Source: Rhizobium sp. Root1203 | GTDB taxonomy: Bacteria; Pseudomonadota; Alphaproteobacteria; Rhizobiales; Rhizobiaceae | Assembly: GCF_001424945.1 (NCBI RefSeq) | Contig: NZ_LMCW01000002.1 | Location: forward strand, 79,141-143,140 | DNA length: 64,000 nt | Direction of reading: 5' to 3' | In this document: piece after piece, positions 54,841 through 63,774 of the stretch | How the letters are laid out: every line of letters begins with the position of its first letter | Position numbering within the stretch: the first letter of the stretch is position 1 | Made by a program: the position numbers and the translations under genes | Notes under the pieces: generated by a model | Database searches by the model: none | Told to the model about the DNA's origin: nothing | The model's input: the letters and a program-made list of their open reading frames with translations, nothing else

Positions 54841-56628
54841 TTGACTTCAACCGATACCCAGCAGCGACCTGTTGACAGCGGCACGGTCACCGCCGTCCTG
54901 AAGCGCATCCTTGCCGAGAATGGCCGCGAGCACATCTGGGGCTACGCCGTTGCCATCGGCTGCCTTGTGATTGTGGCGCTGTCGACGGCCTTCACGGCCT
55001 GGATCATGCGTGTGATAATCGACGAAGCCTTCGCCAATCGGCGGGCCGATGTCGTCTGGATCATCTGTCTTGCGATCTTCATTGCCTTCGTGATGCGTGG
55101 CTTTGCCAGCTATGGCCAGGCGGTGGCATTGTCCAAGATCGGCAACAATATCGTCGCCCGTTATCAGAGCCGTCTCTATGTGCATCTGATGACGCTGTCG
55201 GTCGGCTATTTCAACGAAGCGCGGTCCGCCCGCATCGCGGCACAGGTCAGCCAGAATGTCGGTGGCATCAGGGACGTTCTGAACCTGACGATCACGTCGA
55301 CCGCGCGCGACCTGCTGACCTTCGTGGCGCTGATCGGCGTCATGGTCTACCAGGATCCCTTGCTCAGCCTGGCGGTGCTTATCCTCGCCCCGCCCCTGCT
55401 CCTGGCCTTGCGCTACCTTTCCAAGCGCCTGCGACAGGCAACGAAGGAAGCGATCGATCTCAACAGCCACGTGCTCGGTGCGATGCAGGAGACCATTCAG
55501 GGCATTTCCATCGTCAAGGCCTTCACGATGGAAAGGCAGCTCGAGCACAAAATCAACAAGATCATCGTCGCTGCCGAAGGGCGCGCAAACAAGATCGCCA
55601 GACTGTCCGAGCGCAATGCGCCGATGACGGAAACCTTTGCCGGCTTTGCGGTTGCCAGCGTGCTGGCCTATGCGGCATATCGGTCTATCTATTTCAACGC
55701 CCCGCCGGGCGCTTTCTTCTCGTTCGTGACGGCGCTGCTGCTTGCCTACGATCCGGCGCGCCGCCTCGCCAAGTTGCAGGTTCAGTTGGAGCGTGCAGCC
55801 GTCAACGCCCGGATGATCTACGACCTTCTCGACATGGAGCCACGCCAGCGCGACCTGCCGGACGCCAAGCCGCTGGTCGTGACCGAGGCCCGCATCGAGT
55901 TTCGAGACGTCGCGTTCGCCTATGGCAGCGATGCGGTTCTCAATGGTGTGAATTTCGTAGCCGAAGGCGGCAGGACAACCGCGCTCGTTGGGCCTTCCGG
56001 CGCCGGAAAGTCCACGATCATCAATCTCATTCCGCGTTTCTACGACCCGGCATCCGGCGATATCCTGATTGATGGCCAGGACATAGCCCACGTCACCAAG
56101 CAGTCGCTCCGCGAACAACTGGCCTATGTATCCCAGCAACCCTACCTGTTCGAGGGTTCGATCCGCGACAACATCCGCTATGGCCGGCCCGACGCGACGG
56201 ATGCCGAAGTCGAGGAAGCCGCCCGGCTGGCCTATGCCCACGATTTTATCCTGGCCCAGCCGCAGGGCTATAGCACTGCCGTCGGCGAAAACGGCGTGAC
56301 GCTCTCCGGCGGTCAGCGCCAGCGCCTGTCGATTGCGCGCGCTCTGGTGCGCAACGCGCCGATACTGTTGCTGGACGAAGCCACATCCGCCCTCGACACG
56401 GAGTCGGAAGCGGCCGTCCAGAAAGCGCTCGAGGAGGCGATGACGGGCCGCACGGTCGTTGTCATCGCGCACCGGCTGTCGACCGTGGTTCGCGCCGACA
56501 AGATCGTCGTCATGCAGCAGGGCCGCGTCGTCGAGGAGGGCAGTCACGATACGCTTGCGAAGCGCAGTGACGGGCTCTACGCTCGCCTCAACAATCTCCA
56601 GAGGCCCGCGGCCTCGGATTCACACTGA
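54841..56628 (+). CDS. MsbA-like ABC exporter (fused membrane and ATPase domains)
   Basis: This 595-residue half-transporter has six membrane helices in about residues 30-310 and an NBD with Walker A GPSGAGKS (K390), Q-loop, signature [10 protein letters not shown] and Walker B/D-loop LLLDEATSALD. It would work as a homodimer moving a lipid or other hydrophobic compound outward; MsbA-type lipid A flipping is the closest assignment but not certain. The TTG at 54841 has AGGAAG six bases upstream; an ATG at 54805 lies within a palindrome and lacks a ribosome site. I prefer 54841. Confidence 0.88.
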   Translation: MTSTDTQQRPVDSGTVTAVLKRILAENGREHIWGYAVAIGCLVIVALSTAFTAWIMRVIIDEAFANRRADVVWIICLAIFIAFVMRGFASYGQAVALSKIGNNIVARYQSRLYVHLMTLSVGYFNEARSARIAAQVSQNVGGIRDVLNLTITSTARDLLTFVALIGVMVYQDPLLSLAVLILAPPLLLALRYLSKRLRQATKEAIDLNSHVLGAMQETIQGISIVKAFTMERQLEHKINKIIVAAEGRANKIARLSERNAPMTETFAGFAVASVLAYAAYRSIYFNAPPGAFFSFVTALLLAYDPARRLAKLQVQLERAAVNARMIYDLLDMEPRQRDLPDAKPLVVTEARIEFRDVAFAYGSDAVLNGVNFVAEGGRTTALVGPSGAGKSTIINLIPRFYDPASGDILIDGQDIAHVTKQSLREQLAYVSQQPYLFEGSIRDNIRYGRPDATDAEVEEAARLAYAHDFILAQPQGYSTAVGENGVTLSGGQRQRLSIARALVRNAPILLLDEATSALDTESEAAVQKALEEAMTGRTVVVIAHRLSTVVRADKIVVMQQGRVVEEGSHDTLAKRSDGLYARLNNLQRPAASDSH

Positions 56629-56649
56629 TCGACCGGGACGATAGCTGAG

Positions 56650-57474
56650 ATGAGCGATGCTGCGATGAAGCTGGTGGTGGTTGGGGCAGCAGGTCGCATG
56701 GGGCAGACGCTCATTCGGCTCCTCCATTCCATCGAGGGCGTTACGCTGCATGCCGCCGTTTCCCGCCCCGGCTCGGCATTCATCGGCAAGGATGCGGGCG
56801 AGGTTGCTGGCCTTGGTCCGAATGGCGTCATCATCGGCGATGATCCGCTCACAGCCTTTCTGCACGCCGATGGTGTCCTCGATTTCACCACGCCGGCGAC
56901 GACGAACGAATTTGCCGCACTCGCGGCGCAGGCCCGCATCGTGCATGTCATCGGCACCACCGGCTGTTCGCTCGATGATGAGGCGAAGATCGCGGCCGCC
57001 GCCCGCCATGCTCGCGTCGTCAAGTCCGGCAACATGGGCCTCGGCGTCAACCTGCTCAGCGTTCTCGTCGAGCAGGCGGCGCGTGCGCTCGATCCTGGCG
57101 ATTGGGATATCGAAATTCTCGAGATGCACCACAAGCGCAAGGTCGACGCGCCGTCGGGCACCGCGTTGCTGCTGGGTGAGGCCGCCGCCAAGGGGCGCGG
57201 TATCGATCTGTCTGCAAATGCCGTCCGCGTTCGCGATGGTCACACTGGTCCCCGCGAAGCCGGCACCATCGGTTTTGCCACGCTGCGCGGCGGCTCCGTC
57301 ATCGGCGAGCACTCGGTCGTCCTCGCCGGCGAAGGCGAGCTGGTCACCCTGTCGCACAGCGCCGGCGATCGTTCGATCTTCGCGCGCGGCGCCATCAAGG
57401 CGGCACTTTGGGCCCGTGACAAGAAGCCGGGTCTTTATTCCATGCTCGACGTCCTCGGGCTTTCCCAAAACTGA
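56650..57474 (+). CDS. dapB: 4-hydroxy-tetrahydrodipicolinate reductase
   Basis: This 274-residue DapB of the lysine/DAP pathway reduces the dapA product with NAD(P)H. The dinucleotide motif is [10 protein letters not shown]. The catalytic and substrate site is [19 protein letters not shown], with the His-His and Lys residues of the family. It starts 21 bp after the exporter gene and is followed 21 bp later by gpmA, forming a compact run. Confidence 0.97.
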   Translation: MSDAAMKLVVVGAAGRMGQTLIRLLHSIEGVTLHAAVSRPGSAFIGKDAGEVAGLGPNGVIIGDDPLTAFLHADGVLDFTTPATTNEFAALAAQARIVHVIGTTGCSLDDEAKIAAAARHARVVKSGNMGLGVNLLSVLVEQAARALDPGDWDIEILEMHHKRKVDAPSGTALLLGEAAAKGRGIDLSANAVRVRDGHTGPREAGTIGFATLRGGSVIGEHSVVLAGEGELVTLSHSAGDRSIFARGAIKAALWARDKKPGLYSMLDVLGLSQN

Positions 57475-57495
57475 TCTTTTTCGGAGGCATTTTTC

Positions 57496-58131
57496 ATGAG
57501 CGGCACCCTCGTCCTCGTTCGCCACGGCCAGAGCGACTGGAACCTGAAGAACCTTTTCACCGGCTGGAAAGACCCTGACCTGACCGAGCTCGGCGTTCAG
57601 GAAGCCAATGCGGGCGGCAAGGCGCTTGCCGATTACGGCATCACCTTCGACATCGCCTTCACCTCCGATCTGAAGCGGGCCCAGGACACGTTGACGATCA
57701 TTCTCGACAACGTCGGCCAGCCCAAGCTCGAGACGATCCGCGACCAGGCGCTCAACGAGCGCGACTACGGCGATCTCTCCGGCCTCAACAAGGATGACGC
57801 GCGCGCCAAGTGGGGCGAGGAGCAGGTCCACATCTGGCGCCGCTCCTATGACGTTCCCCCTCCGGGCGGCGAAAGCCTGCGCGACACCGGCGCCCGCGTC
57901 TGGCCGTACTACCTGACGGAAATCCTTCCGCGCGTGCTGCGCGGCGAAAAGGTCCTCGTCGCCGCCCACGGCAACTCGCTGCGTTCGCTGGTGATGGTGC
58001 TCGACCGTCTGACCAAGGAACAGATCCTTGGCGTCAACCTCGCGACCGGCGTCCCCATGGTCTACAAGCTCAACGCCGACTCGACGGTCGCTTCCAAGGA
58101 AGTGCTCGGCGACATGTCCGGCGCGCACTGA
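57496..58131 (+). CDS. gpmA: 2,3-bisphosphoglycerate-dependent phosphoglycerate mutase
   Basis: This 211-residue glycolytic mutase interconverts 3- and 2-phosphoglycerate. The phosphohistidine motif is [18 protein letters not shown] at the N-terminus, with the second active-site His in [11 protein letters not shown] and Glu in [10 protein letters not shown]. It is shorter than E. coli GpmA, as is usual for rhizobial forms. CGGAGG provides the ribosome site. Confidence 0.97.
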   Translation: MSGTLVLVRHGQSDWNLKNLFTGWKDPDLTELGVQEANAGGKALADYGITFDIAFTSDLKRAQDTLTIILDNVGQPKLETIRDQALNERDYGDLSGLNKDDARAKWGEEQVHIWRRSYDVPPPGGESLRDTGARVWPYYLTEILPRVLRGEKVLVAAHGNSLRSLVMVLDRLTKEQILGVNLATGVPMVYKLNADSTVASKEVLGDMSGAH

Positions 58132-58146
58132 GGCACACCGGACACA

Positions 58147-58727
58147 CTAGGCGCTGGCACTCTGAGCCTCTTTTGCCGGATCGGTTGACATTGAACGGAT
58201 GTCAACCGGTATGCCCGACTGGCCGCTGAAGACGCGTATGAGGCCGTCCCGGATCATTTGTTGTTCAGCTTCCAGCTGCCCATGTGCCTTTGGCGAGTAT
58301 ATTTCGTTGGCAATTTCGAGCTTGGAGAAGGCGTAGCCAACGGTCGGCGCCATTTTGAAAAGAAGCTCCACAAAGAGGTCTTTTCTCTTTTGATCCCATA
58401 TCGCGAGATCGATATTATCTCCGACAGATGGTCGAGATAGTTCTCCCAAGCTTCTACCACATCTCGAAAAGTCGATTTTTTGCCATAAAGCTCGATGGTA
58501 ATCGCGTTTAGGGCCTCGACATGGTCCGCTGACAGCGCCGCAGCGCGCGTAGCCATCAGGGTACGAAAAATTGACAGCCGACGTACCCTTGCTTCGCGGC
58601 TGCGTTCTAGGAATTTCTGAGCCTGAACCGCTATAACGGGGCCAACCAAAGTCGCGAGATAATCATCCAGTCTGACATGGTCATTAAGCGACTCCCAAGG
58701 ATTCGGACGCTTACATTTCAAAATCAT
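58147..58727 (-). pseudogene. Frameshifted DUF6680-type gene
   Basis: Two frames together give one protein. The first part (from 58727) has a hydrophobic N-terminus (YLATLVGPVIAVQAQKFLE) and FRTLMATRAAALSADHVEALN, running to AWENYLDHLSE. The second part, in another frame (ending at 58147), continues with IWDQKRKDLFVELLFKMA and NEIYSPKAHGQLEAEQQMI. Both parts match what I know of DUF6680 proteins in order. The join requires one missing base, around 58405-58432. After the shift the first frame runs on as junk to 58254. Function of the family is unknown. A sequencing error cannot be excluded. Confidence 0.75.
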
Positions 58728-58814
58728 TGCGCCTGCTTCAAATGCAGGCGCTTTGCGATTGGCTCACAGATTTGTTGTTATATGGGATCGATGCCACGCT
58801 GCTGGCAACCGACC

Positions 58815-59546
58815 TCAGTTCTCGATCGTGAACTGCACCCGGTCGGCTGAGAAGCGGCTGATCGAATACTGGACCGGCACGCCGTCCAGATCCGTATTCA
58901 TAGCCTTGGTGATCAGAACGATTGCGCCCGGCGTCAGCTCGAGCGCTGCGATATCGCCGGCATCGGCATGGGTGGCGGTGATCTCCGTTGTCGCGCGCAC
59001 GTAGTCGGAAAGGCCGAGTTCGGCGAATGCCCGCGTGATCGATTCCGTCTTCTCGTAGGCCGCAGGCATTCCGGCAAAGCGCTCGGCGGGAAACCATGTC
59101 GTCGCGCAGGAGACCGGGCGACCATCGGCCTTGCGCACGGTTTCCATGCGAACAACTGGAACTCCCGGGCGCAGCTTCAGCCAGCGCGCGACCTCGGTAT
59201 CCGCTCCCTCCTCGCCATAGGCCAAGAGCAGCCCCCGCATCTCGCGCGCCTGCTCGCCGATCCCTGTCGTAAACCGCGTCCGCTTGGTGATCGGGAAGTT
59301 CAGCCGCTCCTTGCGCTCGATCAGCGTGCCGCGGCCCTGGACGGCGCGCACGATACCCTCCTGGGCAAGGGCGGCAAGAGCGCTGCGCACCGTATGGCGG
59401 TTGACGCCGAACTGCATCGCGAGAACGGTCTCCGGCGGCACCATGCCGGTCCCGTCATAGGCTCCGGCGCTGATGGCCTGGCGAATGCGATCCGCGATCT
59501 GGCGCCAGAGCGCGACGCCTGTTTGTCTTTGTACCTGCCCAGCCAT
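58815..59546 (-). CDS. phnF: Phosphonate operon GntR-type regulator PhnF
   Basis: This 243-residue HutC-subfamily regulator has an N-terminal winged helix (VALWRQIADRIRQAISAGAYD, ETVLAMQFGVNRHTVRSALAAL) and a C-terminal UTRA ligand-binding domain. It is divergent from phnG. The start at 59546 follows AAGGGG; an ATG 18 bp upstream is less likely. PhnF proteins repress phn genes. The inverted repeat at 59611-59628 is a plausible operator. Confidence 0.93.
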   Translation of the reverse strand: MAGQVQRQTGVALWRQIADRIRQAISAGAYDGTGMVPPETVLAMQFGVNRHTVRSALAALAQEGIVRAVQGRGTLIERKERLNFPITKRTRFTTGIGEQAREMRGLLLAYGEEGADTEVARWLKLRPGVPVVRMETVRKADGRPVSCATTWFPAERFAGMPAAYEKTESITRAFAELGLSDYVRATTEITATHADAGDIAALELTPGAIVLITKAMNTDLDGVPVQYSISRFSADRVQFTIEN

Positions 59547-59557
59547 TTCGCCCCTTG

Positions 59558-59575
59558 ATGTCACACGCTTGTCAC
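59558..59575 (+). promoter_or_regulatory. Pho box in the phnF-phnG intergenic region
   Basis: ATGTCAC-ACGC-TTGTCAC has the 7-4-7 direct-repeat layout of a PhoB binding site (CTGTCAT-N4-CTGTCAC type) and lies 70 bp upstream of phnG. It implies induction of the C-P lyase operon by phosphate starvation. Confidence 0.7.
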
Positions 59576-59604
59576 GTCGGCCATTTATGCGTAACCATAT
59601 CTTG

Positions 59605-59628
59605 TATAGTTGTCTATATCAATAGACA
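59605..59628. promoter_or_regulatory. Candidate PhnF operator (overlapping inverted repeats)
   Basis: TGTCTAT-ATCA-ATAGACA (59611-59628) is a perfect 7-bp inverted repeat. TATAG-TTGT-CTATA (59605-59618) overlaps it. The GTCTA/TAGAC core resembles HutC/GntR-type operators. It lies just ahead of the phnG ribosome site, where a repressor would block transcription. Confidence 0.6.
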
Positions 59629-59644
59629 TTTAAAGGATGTGGCG

Positions 59645-60130
59645 ATGACCTCAGCGAAAAAGAACCAAGCGGCAGGGATGACCGGCCCGGCCGAAAGCGG
59701 GCGCAAACGCACCGCCGACCTGCTCGCCCGTGCCGAACGGCGGGAGCTGGAGGCGGCCTGGGAAGCGCTGGCCGACAAGCCAGTCGTCCAGCCGGTACGC
59801 GGCCCTGAAACCGGCCTCGTCATGGTTCGCGGCCGCATGGGCGGCGGCGGTGCGCCCTTCAATCTCGGTGAAGTCACCGTGACGCGCGCAACGGTTCGCC
59901 TCGCTTCCGGCACGGTCGGCCACGCCCAGGCGCTCGGCACGGATCGCGAGAAGGCCAGGCTCTCGGCCATCTTCGATGCGCTCTGGCAGGAAGCCGAAAC
60001 GCAGGCCTTCATCGAGCAGACATTGCTGACGCCGATCGCCGCCCGCATCTCGGAGGCCGATCGCCGCAAGGCCGACGAGACGGCGGCAACGCGCGTCGAT
60101 TTCTTCACCATGGTTCGCGGAGACGACTGA
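59645..60130 (+). CDS. phnG: C-P lyase subunit PhnG
   Basis: This 161-residue subunit of the carbon-phosphorus lyase core complex takes part with PhnI, H and L in attaching phosphonate to the ATP-derived ribose. Family segments are LLARAERRELEAAW, TGLVMVRGRMGGGGAPFNLGEVTVTRA and GHAQALGTDREKA. The start at 59645 follows AAAGGA; the upstream open frame passes through the operator and is not coding. The stop overlaps the phnH start (TGATG). Confidence 0.96.
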   Translation: MTSAKKNQAAGMTGPAESGRKRTADLLARAERRELEAAWEALADKPVVQPVRGPETGLVMVRGRMGGGGAPFNLGEVTVTRATVRLASGTVGHAQALGTDREKARLSAIFDALWQEAETQAFIEQTLLTPIAARISEADRRKADETAATRVDFFTMVRGDD

Positions 60131-60738
60131 TGAGCCTCAAGACCGAAGCCCTGACCGGCGGCTTTGCCCAGCCGGTGTTCCATGCCCAGAGCGTTTTCAA
60201 GCTGATGATGGATGCGATGGCCCGCCCGGGCACCATCCAGACCGTCTCCCCGGACGCTGCTCCGCCGGCCCCCCTCGGCATTGCAGCCGGCGCGATTGCG
60301 CTGACGCTTTGCGATCACGACACTCCGGTCTGGCTGTCTGCGGCTCTTGTGAAGTCGGCCGTTCCCCAATGGCTGGCTTTCCATGCCGGCGCGCCGGTCA
60401 CGCCGGAAAAGGCGGAAGCGCGTTTTGCGGTTGTCGAAAGCGGCGCCACGCTCTCCTCCTTCGGCCTCTTTGCAGCGGGCACTCAGGAGTACCCCGATCG
60501 CTCCACGACGCTGGTCATCGAACTTGCAGATCTGGAAGGCGGTCGCAGGCTCGCTCTGATGGGCCCCGGCATCAAGAGCGTCACCGACGTGGCGCCCCTC
60601 GGCCTGCCGGACTCCTTCCTGCGCCTCTGGACGGAGAACCGCGCGCTCTTCCCGCGCGGCATCGACATCGTTTTGACCTCGGGCAGCCGGTTCCTCTGCC
60701 TGCCGCGCACCACCAAGATCACCGTAACGGAGATTTGA
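60130..60738 (+). CDS. phnH: C-P lyase subunit PhnH
   Basis: This 202-residue PhnH, part of the GHIJ core complex, has an N-terminal FHAQSVFKLMMDAMARPGTI, TLCDHDTPVWL, a middle GTQEYPDRSTTLVIEL and a C-terminal PRGIDIVLTSGSRFLCLPRTT, as in the family. It starts on the last base of the phnG stop and ends 3 bp before phnI. Confidence 0.96.
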   Translation: MSLKTEALTGGFAQPVFHAQSVFKLMMDAMARPGTIQTVSPDAAPPAPLGIAAGAIALTLCDHDTPVWLSAALVKSAVPQWLAFHAGAPVTPEKAEARFAVVESGATLSSFGLFAAGTQEYPDRSTTLVIELADLEGGRRLALMGPGIKSVTDVAPLGLPDSFLRLWTENRALFPRGIDIVLTSGSRFLCLPRTTKITVTEI

Positions 60739-60741
60739 TCC

Positions 60742-61851
60742 ATGTATGTTGCTGTCAAAGGGGGCGAGGCCGCTATTGCCAACGCCCACCGCCTGCTGGC
60801 CGACCGTCGCCGGGGTGACCGCGCACTGCCCGCCATCGGCATCGACCAGATCGTCGCGCAGCTGGCGCTGGCCGTCGACCGTGTCATGGCCGAAGCATCG
60901 CTTTACGATCGCACCCTTGCGGCTCTTGCCGTGCGTCAGTCGCGCGGCGACATGATCGAGGCGATCTTCCTGCTGCGCGCCTACCGGACGACGCTGCCGC
61001 GCTTCGGTTATTCCCAGCCGGTCGATACAGCGCAGATGAAGATCGAGCGCCGTGTGTCCGCCACCTACAAGGATCTTCCCGGCGGACAGCTGCTCGGTCC
61101 GACCTTCGACTACACCCACCGCCTGTTGGATCCCTCGCTCCTGACCGATGAAGCTGTCGACGAACCGACCTTGCGCGGCGCCGAAAGCGGCCGCGTCATG
61201 CGGGTCTCCGAAATTCTGGCCGAGGAAGGCCTGATCGAAGGCGACGGCGAACTGCCGGAGGATCACGAGGTCGGCGACCTGACGCGCGAGCCGATGGAAT
61301 TCCCGATGAGCCGCGATCTGCGCCTGCAGGCGCTTGCCCGCGGCGACGAGGGTTTCCTTCTGGCGCTGGGTTACTCCACCCAGCGCGGCTACGGCCGGAA
61401 CCACCCCTTCACCGGCGAAATTCGGATCGGCGAGGTCGAGGTGGAGTTCGATGTTCCCGAGCTCGGCTTTGCCGTCGCGCTGGGCACCATCCAGGTGACG
61501 GAATGCCAGATGGTCAACCAGTTCAAGGGCTCGTCCAAGGCGCCGCCGCAGTTTACCCGCGGTTACGGTCTGGTCTTCGGCCAGAGCGAACGCAAGGCCA
61601 TGTCGATGTCGCTTGTCGACCGCGCGCTGCGCGCCGAGGAACTCGGCGAAGATATCACCGCCCCGGCGCAGGACGAGGAATTCGTCATCTCGCACGCCGA
61701 TAACGTCCAGTCGACCGGCTTCGTCGAACATCTGAAACTGCCGCACTACGTCGATTTCCAGGCCGAACTCGATCTCGTCCGGCGCATGCGCAACGAATTC
61801 GAAGCGGCCCGAAACGGCAGCGACGACAGCATCAAGGAGGCAGCCGAATGA
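60742..61851 (+). CDS. phnI: C-P lyase subunit PhnI
   Basis: This 369-residue nucleosidase-type subunit displaces adenine from ATP with the phosphonate, helped by PhnG, H and L. Segments are MYVAVKGGEAAIANAHRLL, LRAYRTTLPRFGYS, KDLPGGQLLGPTFDYTHRLL and GYSTQRGYGRNHPFTGEIR. The stop overlaps the phnJ start by ATGA. Length matches the family. Confidence 0.97.
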   Translation: MYVAVKGGEAAIANAHRLLADRRRGDRALPAIGIDQIVAQLALAVDRVMAEASLYDRTLAALAVRQSRGDMIEAIFLLRAYRTTLPRFGYSQPVDTAQMKIERRVSATYKDLPGGQLLGPTFDYTHRLLDPSLLTDEAVDEPTLRGAESGRVMRVSEILAEEGLIEGDGELPEDHEVGDLTREPMEFPMSRDLRLQALARGDEGFLLALGYSTQRGYGRNHPFTGEIRIGEVEVEFDVPELGFAVALGTIQVTECQMVNQFKGSSKAPPQFTRGYGLVFGQSERKAMSMSLVDRALRAEELGEDITAPAQDEEFVISHADNVQSTGFVEHLKLPHYVDFQAELDLVRRMRNEFEAARNGSDDSIKEAAE

Positions 61852-62729
61852 CTGATCTAGCCACCTACAACTTCGCCTATCTGGACGAGCAGACCAAGCG
61901 GATGATCCGTCGCGCCATCCTGAAAGCGATCGCGATCCCCGGCTATCAGGTTCCCTTTGCCTCGCGCGAAATGCCGATGCCGTACGGCTGGGGCACCGGC
62001 GGCGTGCAGGTGACGGCTTCCATCATCGGTCCGGACGACGTCCTGAAGGTCATCGACCAGGGCGCCGACGATACGACCAACGCGGTCTCGATCCGCGCCT
62101 TCTTCCAGAAGGTCGCCAATGTCGCGGTCACGACGCACACGAAGGATGCGACGATCATCCAGACCCGCCACCGCATTCCGGAAGAAAAGCTCGAGGCCGG
62201 TCAGGTTCTGGTCTACCAGGTGCCGATCCCCGAGCCTCTACGCTTCCTTGAGCCGCGCGAGACCGAGACCCGCAAGATGCATGCGCTTGAGGAATACGGC
62301 CTCATGCATGTGAAGCTCTACGAGGACATCGCCCACAACGGCCGCATCTCCAAGACCTACGCGTATCCGGTCAAGGTCGCTGGCCGCTACGTCATGGATC
62401 CGTCGCCGACTCCGAAGTTCGACAACCCGAAAATGCATATGTCGGATGCCCTGCAGCTGTTCGGCGCCGGCCGTGAAAAGCGCATCTACGCCGTGCCTCC
62501 CTACACCGAGGTCGTCAGCCTCGATTTCGAGGACTACCCCTTCGAAATCCAGCGTTTCGGCAAGCCGTGCGCGCTCTGCGGCGCCGAGGATGTCTACCTC
62601 GACGAAGTTGTCCTCGACGACAGGGGCGGACGCATGTTCGTCTGCTCCGACACGGACCATTGCGAAGACCGACGTGCCCACGGACATGCAGGCGAAATGC
62701 TGGCACCGGCCAAGGAGGCGGCGGAATGA
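61848..62729 (+). CDS. phnJ: C-P lyase radical-SAM subunit PhnJ
   Basis: This 293-residue protein is the catalytic subunit that breaks the C-P bond. The cysteines fall at C241, C244, C266 and C272, the same numbers as in the E. coli enzyme, giving the cluster ligands and the thiyl cysteine. G32 in IPGYQVP is in the glycyl-radical position. All key residues are present, so the complex should be active. A 199-bp gap with a palindromic repeat follows before phnK. Confidence 0.98.
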   Translation: MTDLATYNFAYLDEQTKRMIRRAILKAIAIPGYQVPFASREMPMPYGWGTGGVQVTASIIGPDDVLKVIDQGADDTTNAVSIRAFFQKVANVAVTTHTKDATIIQTRHRIPEEKLEAGQVLVYQVPIPEPLRFLEPRETETRKMHALEEYGLMHVKLYEDIAHNGRISKTYAYPVKVAGRYVMDPSPTPKFDNPKMHMSDALQLFGAGREKRIYAVPPYTEVVSLDFEDYPFEIQRFGKPCALCGAEDVYLDEVVLDDRGGRMFVCSDTDHCEDRRAHGHAGEMLAPAKEAAE

Positions 62730-62750
62730 TGAGCTTTCCTTTTTCTCACG

Positions 62751-62900
62751 TCTCCCCAGCGGGGAGAAGGTGGCCCGAAGGGTCGGATGAGGGGGCCTTC
62801 GCCGCAAACTCGTCCGTCGCGTCCCGCTCCGGCCGTTCGCTCCTTTCGTCGCTCACCCCCTCATCTGCCCTTCCGGGCATCTTCTCCCGGCGGGGGAGAA
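62751..62900. repeat. Rhizobial-type GC-rich intergenic palindromic repeat
   Basis: Arms of about 42 bp (about 62753-62794 and 62855-62898) are imperfect inverted copies of each other. Each contains GGGGAGAAG/CTTCTCCC-type and GGATGAGGG/CCCTCAT-type blocks, separated by about 60 bp. The style is that of the mosaic intergenic repeats dispersed in rhizobial genomes (RIME-like). It interrupts the phn operon between phnJ and phnK and could form a stable RNA hairpin. Confidence 0.75.
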
Positions 62901-62928
62901 GAGGACACGTCGCCGCGGAGACACAGCC

Positions 62929-63705
62929 ATGACCGACACACCGCTTCTCAAAGTCAACGACGTCTCGAAATTCTACGGCAACCGCACCGGCTGCAGGAAC
63001 GTCTCATTCGAGCTGTGGCCGGGCGAAGTGCTGGCCATCGTCGGCGAATCCGGCTCGGGAAAGACGACGCTGCTCAACTGCATCTCGACGCGGCTGATGC
63101 CGACCACCGGCAGCGTCGAGTACCGCATGCGCGACGGCGCCTATCGCGATCTCTATCGTATGGGCGAGGCGGAACGCCGCTTCCTCATGCGCACGGACTG
63201 GGGTTTCGTGCATCAGAATCCGGCTGACGGTCTGCGCATGACGGTATCGGCCGGCGCCAATGTCGGCGAGCGCCTGATGGCGATCGGCGACCGCCACTAC
63301 GGCAATATCCGCTCGACCGCGATCGACTGGCTTGAACGGGTTGAAATCGACGCGGATCGCATCGATGATCAGCCGCGGGCCTTCTCCGGCGGCATGCGCC
63401 AGCGCCTCCAGATCGCCCGCAATCTGGTGACCGGGCCGCGCCTGGTGTTCATGGACGAGCCGACCGGTGGCCTCGATGTGTCGGTTCAGGCCCGCCTGCT
63501 CGATCTCGTCCGCGGTCTCGTCAACGATCTCGGCCTTGCCGCGATCGTTGTTACCCACGACCTTGCCGTGGCGCGCCTGCTGTCGCATCGCATGATGGTG
63601 ATGAAGGACGGCTACGTCATTGAGCATGGGCTGACGGACCGGGTGCTCGACGACCCGCGCGAGCCCTATACGCAGCTTCTCGTCTCCTCGATCCTGCAGG
63701 TCTGA
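62929..63705 (+). CDS. phnK: C-P lyase ATPase subunit PhnK
   Basis: This 258-residue ABC-type ATPase docks on PhnJ in the C-P lyase complex rather than on a transporter. Walker A is [11 protein letters not shown], the signature FSGGMRQRLQ and Walker B/D-loop FMDEPTGGLDVS; PhnK-specific VEYRMRDGAYRDLYRM follows Walker A. It starts after the palindromic repeat and is followed 69 bp later by phnL. Confidence 0.96.
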   Translation: MTDTPLLKVNDVSKFYGNRTGCRNVSFELWPGEVLAIVGESGSGKTTLLNCISTRLMPTTGSVEYRMRDGAYRDLYRMGEAERRFLMRTDWGFVHQNPADGLRMTVSAGANVGERLMAIGDRHYGNIRSTAIDWLERVEIDADRIDDQPRAFSGGMRQRLQIARNLVTGPRLVFMDEPTGGLDVSVQARLLDLVRGLVNDLGLAAIVVTHDLAVARLLSHRMMVMKDGYVIEHGLTDRVLDDPREPYTQLLVSSILQV

Positions 63706-63774
63706 TCGCCCCACCTGTTCGGAAGCCGGCTAGCGGCTTGCAACCACGGTCCGCGAAACTAAGGAAAAGAAATC

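Noticed and set aside
54847..56547. 566-codon minus-strand frame opposite the ABC exporter
   Set aside because: The exporter carries all ABC motifs on the plus strand; the antisense frame has none.
59614..61746. 710-codon open frame on the minus strand opposite phnG, phnH and phnI
   Set aside because: It lies wholly opposite three tightly coupled C-P lyase genes with correct motifs; the translation is shadow-like.
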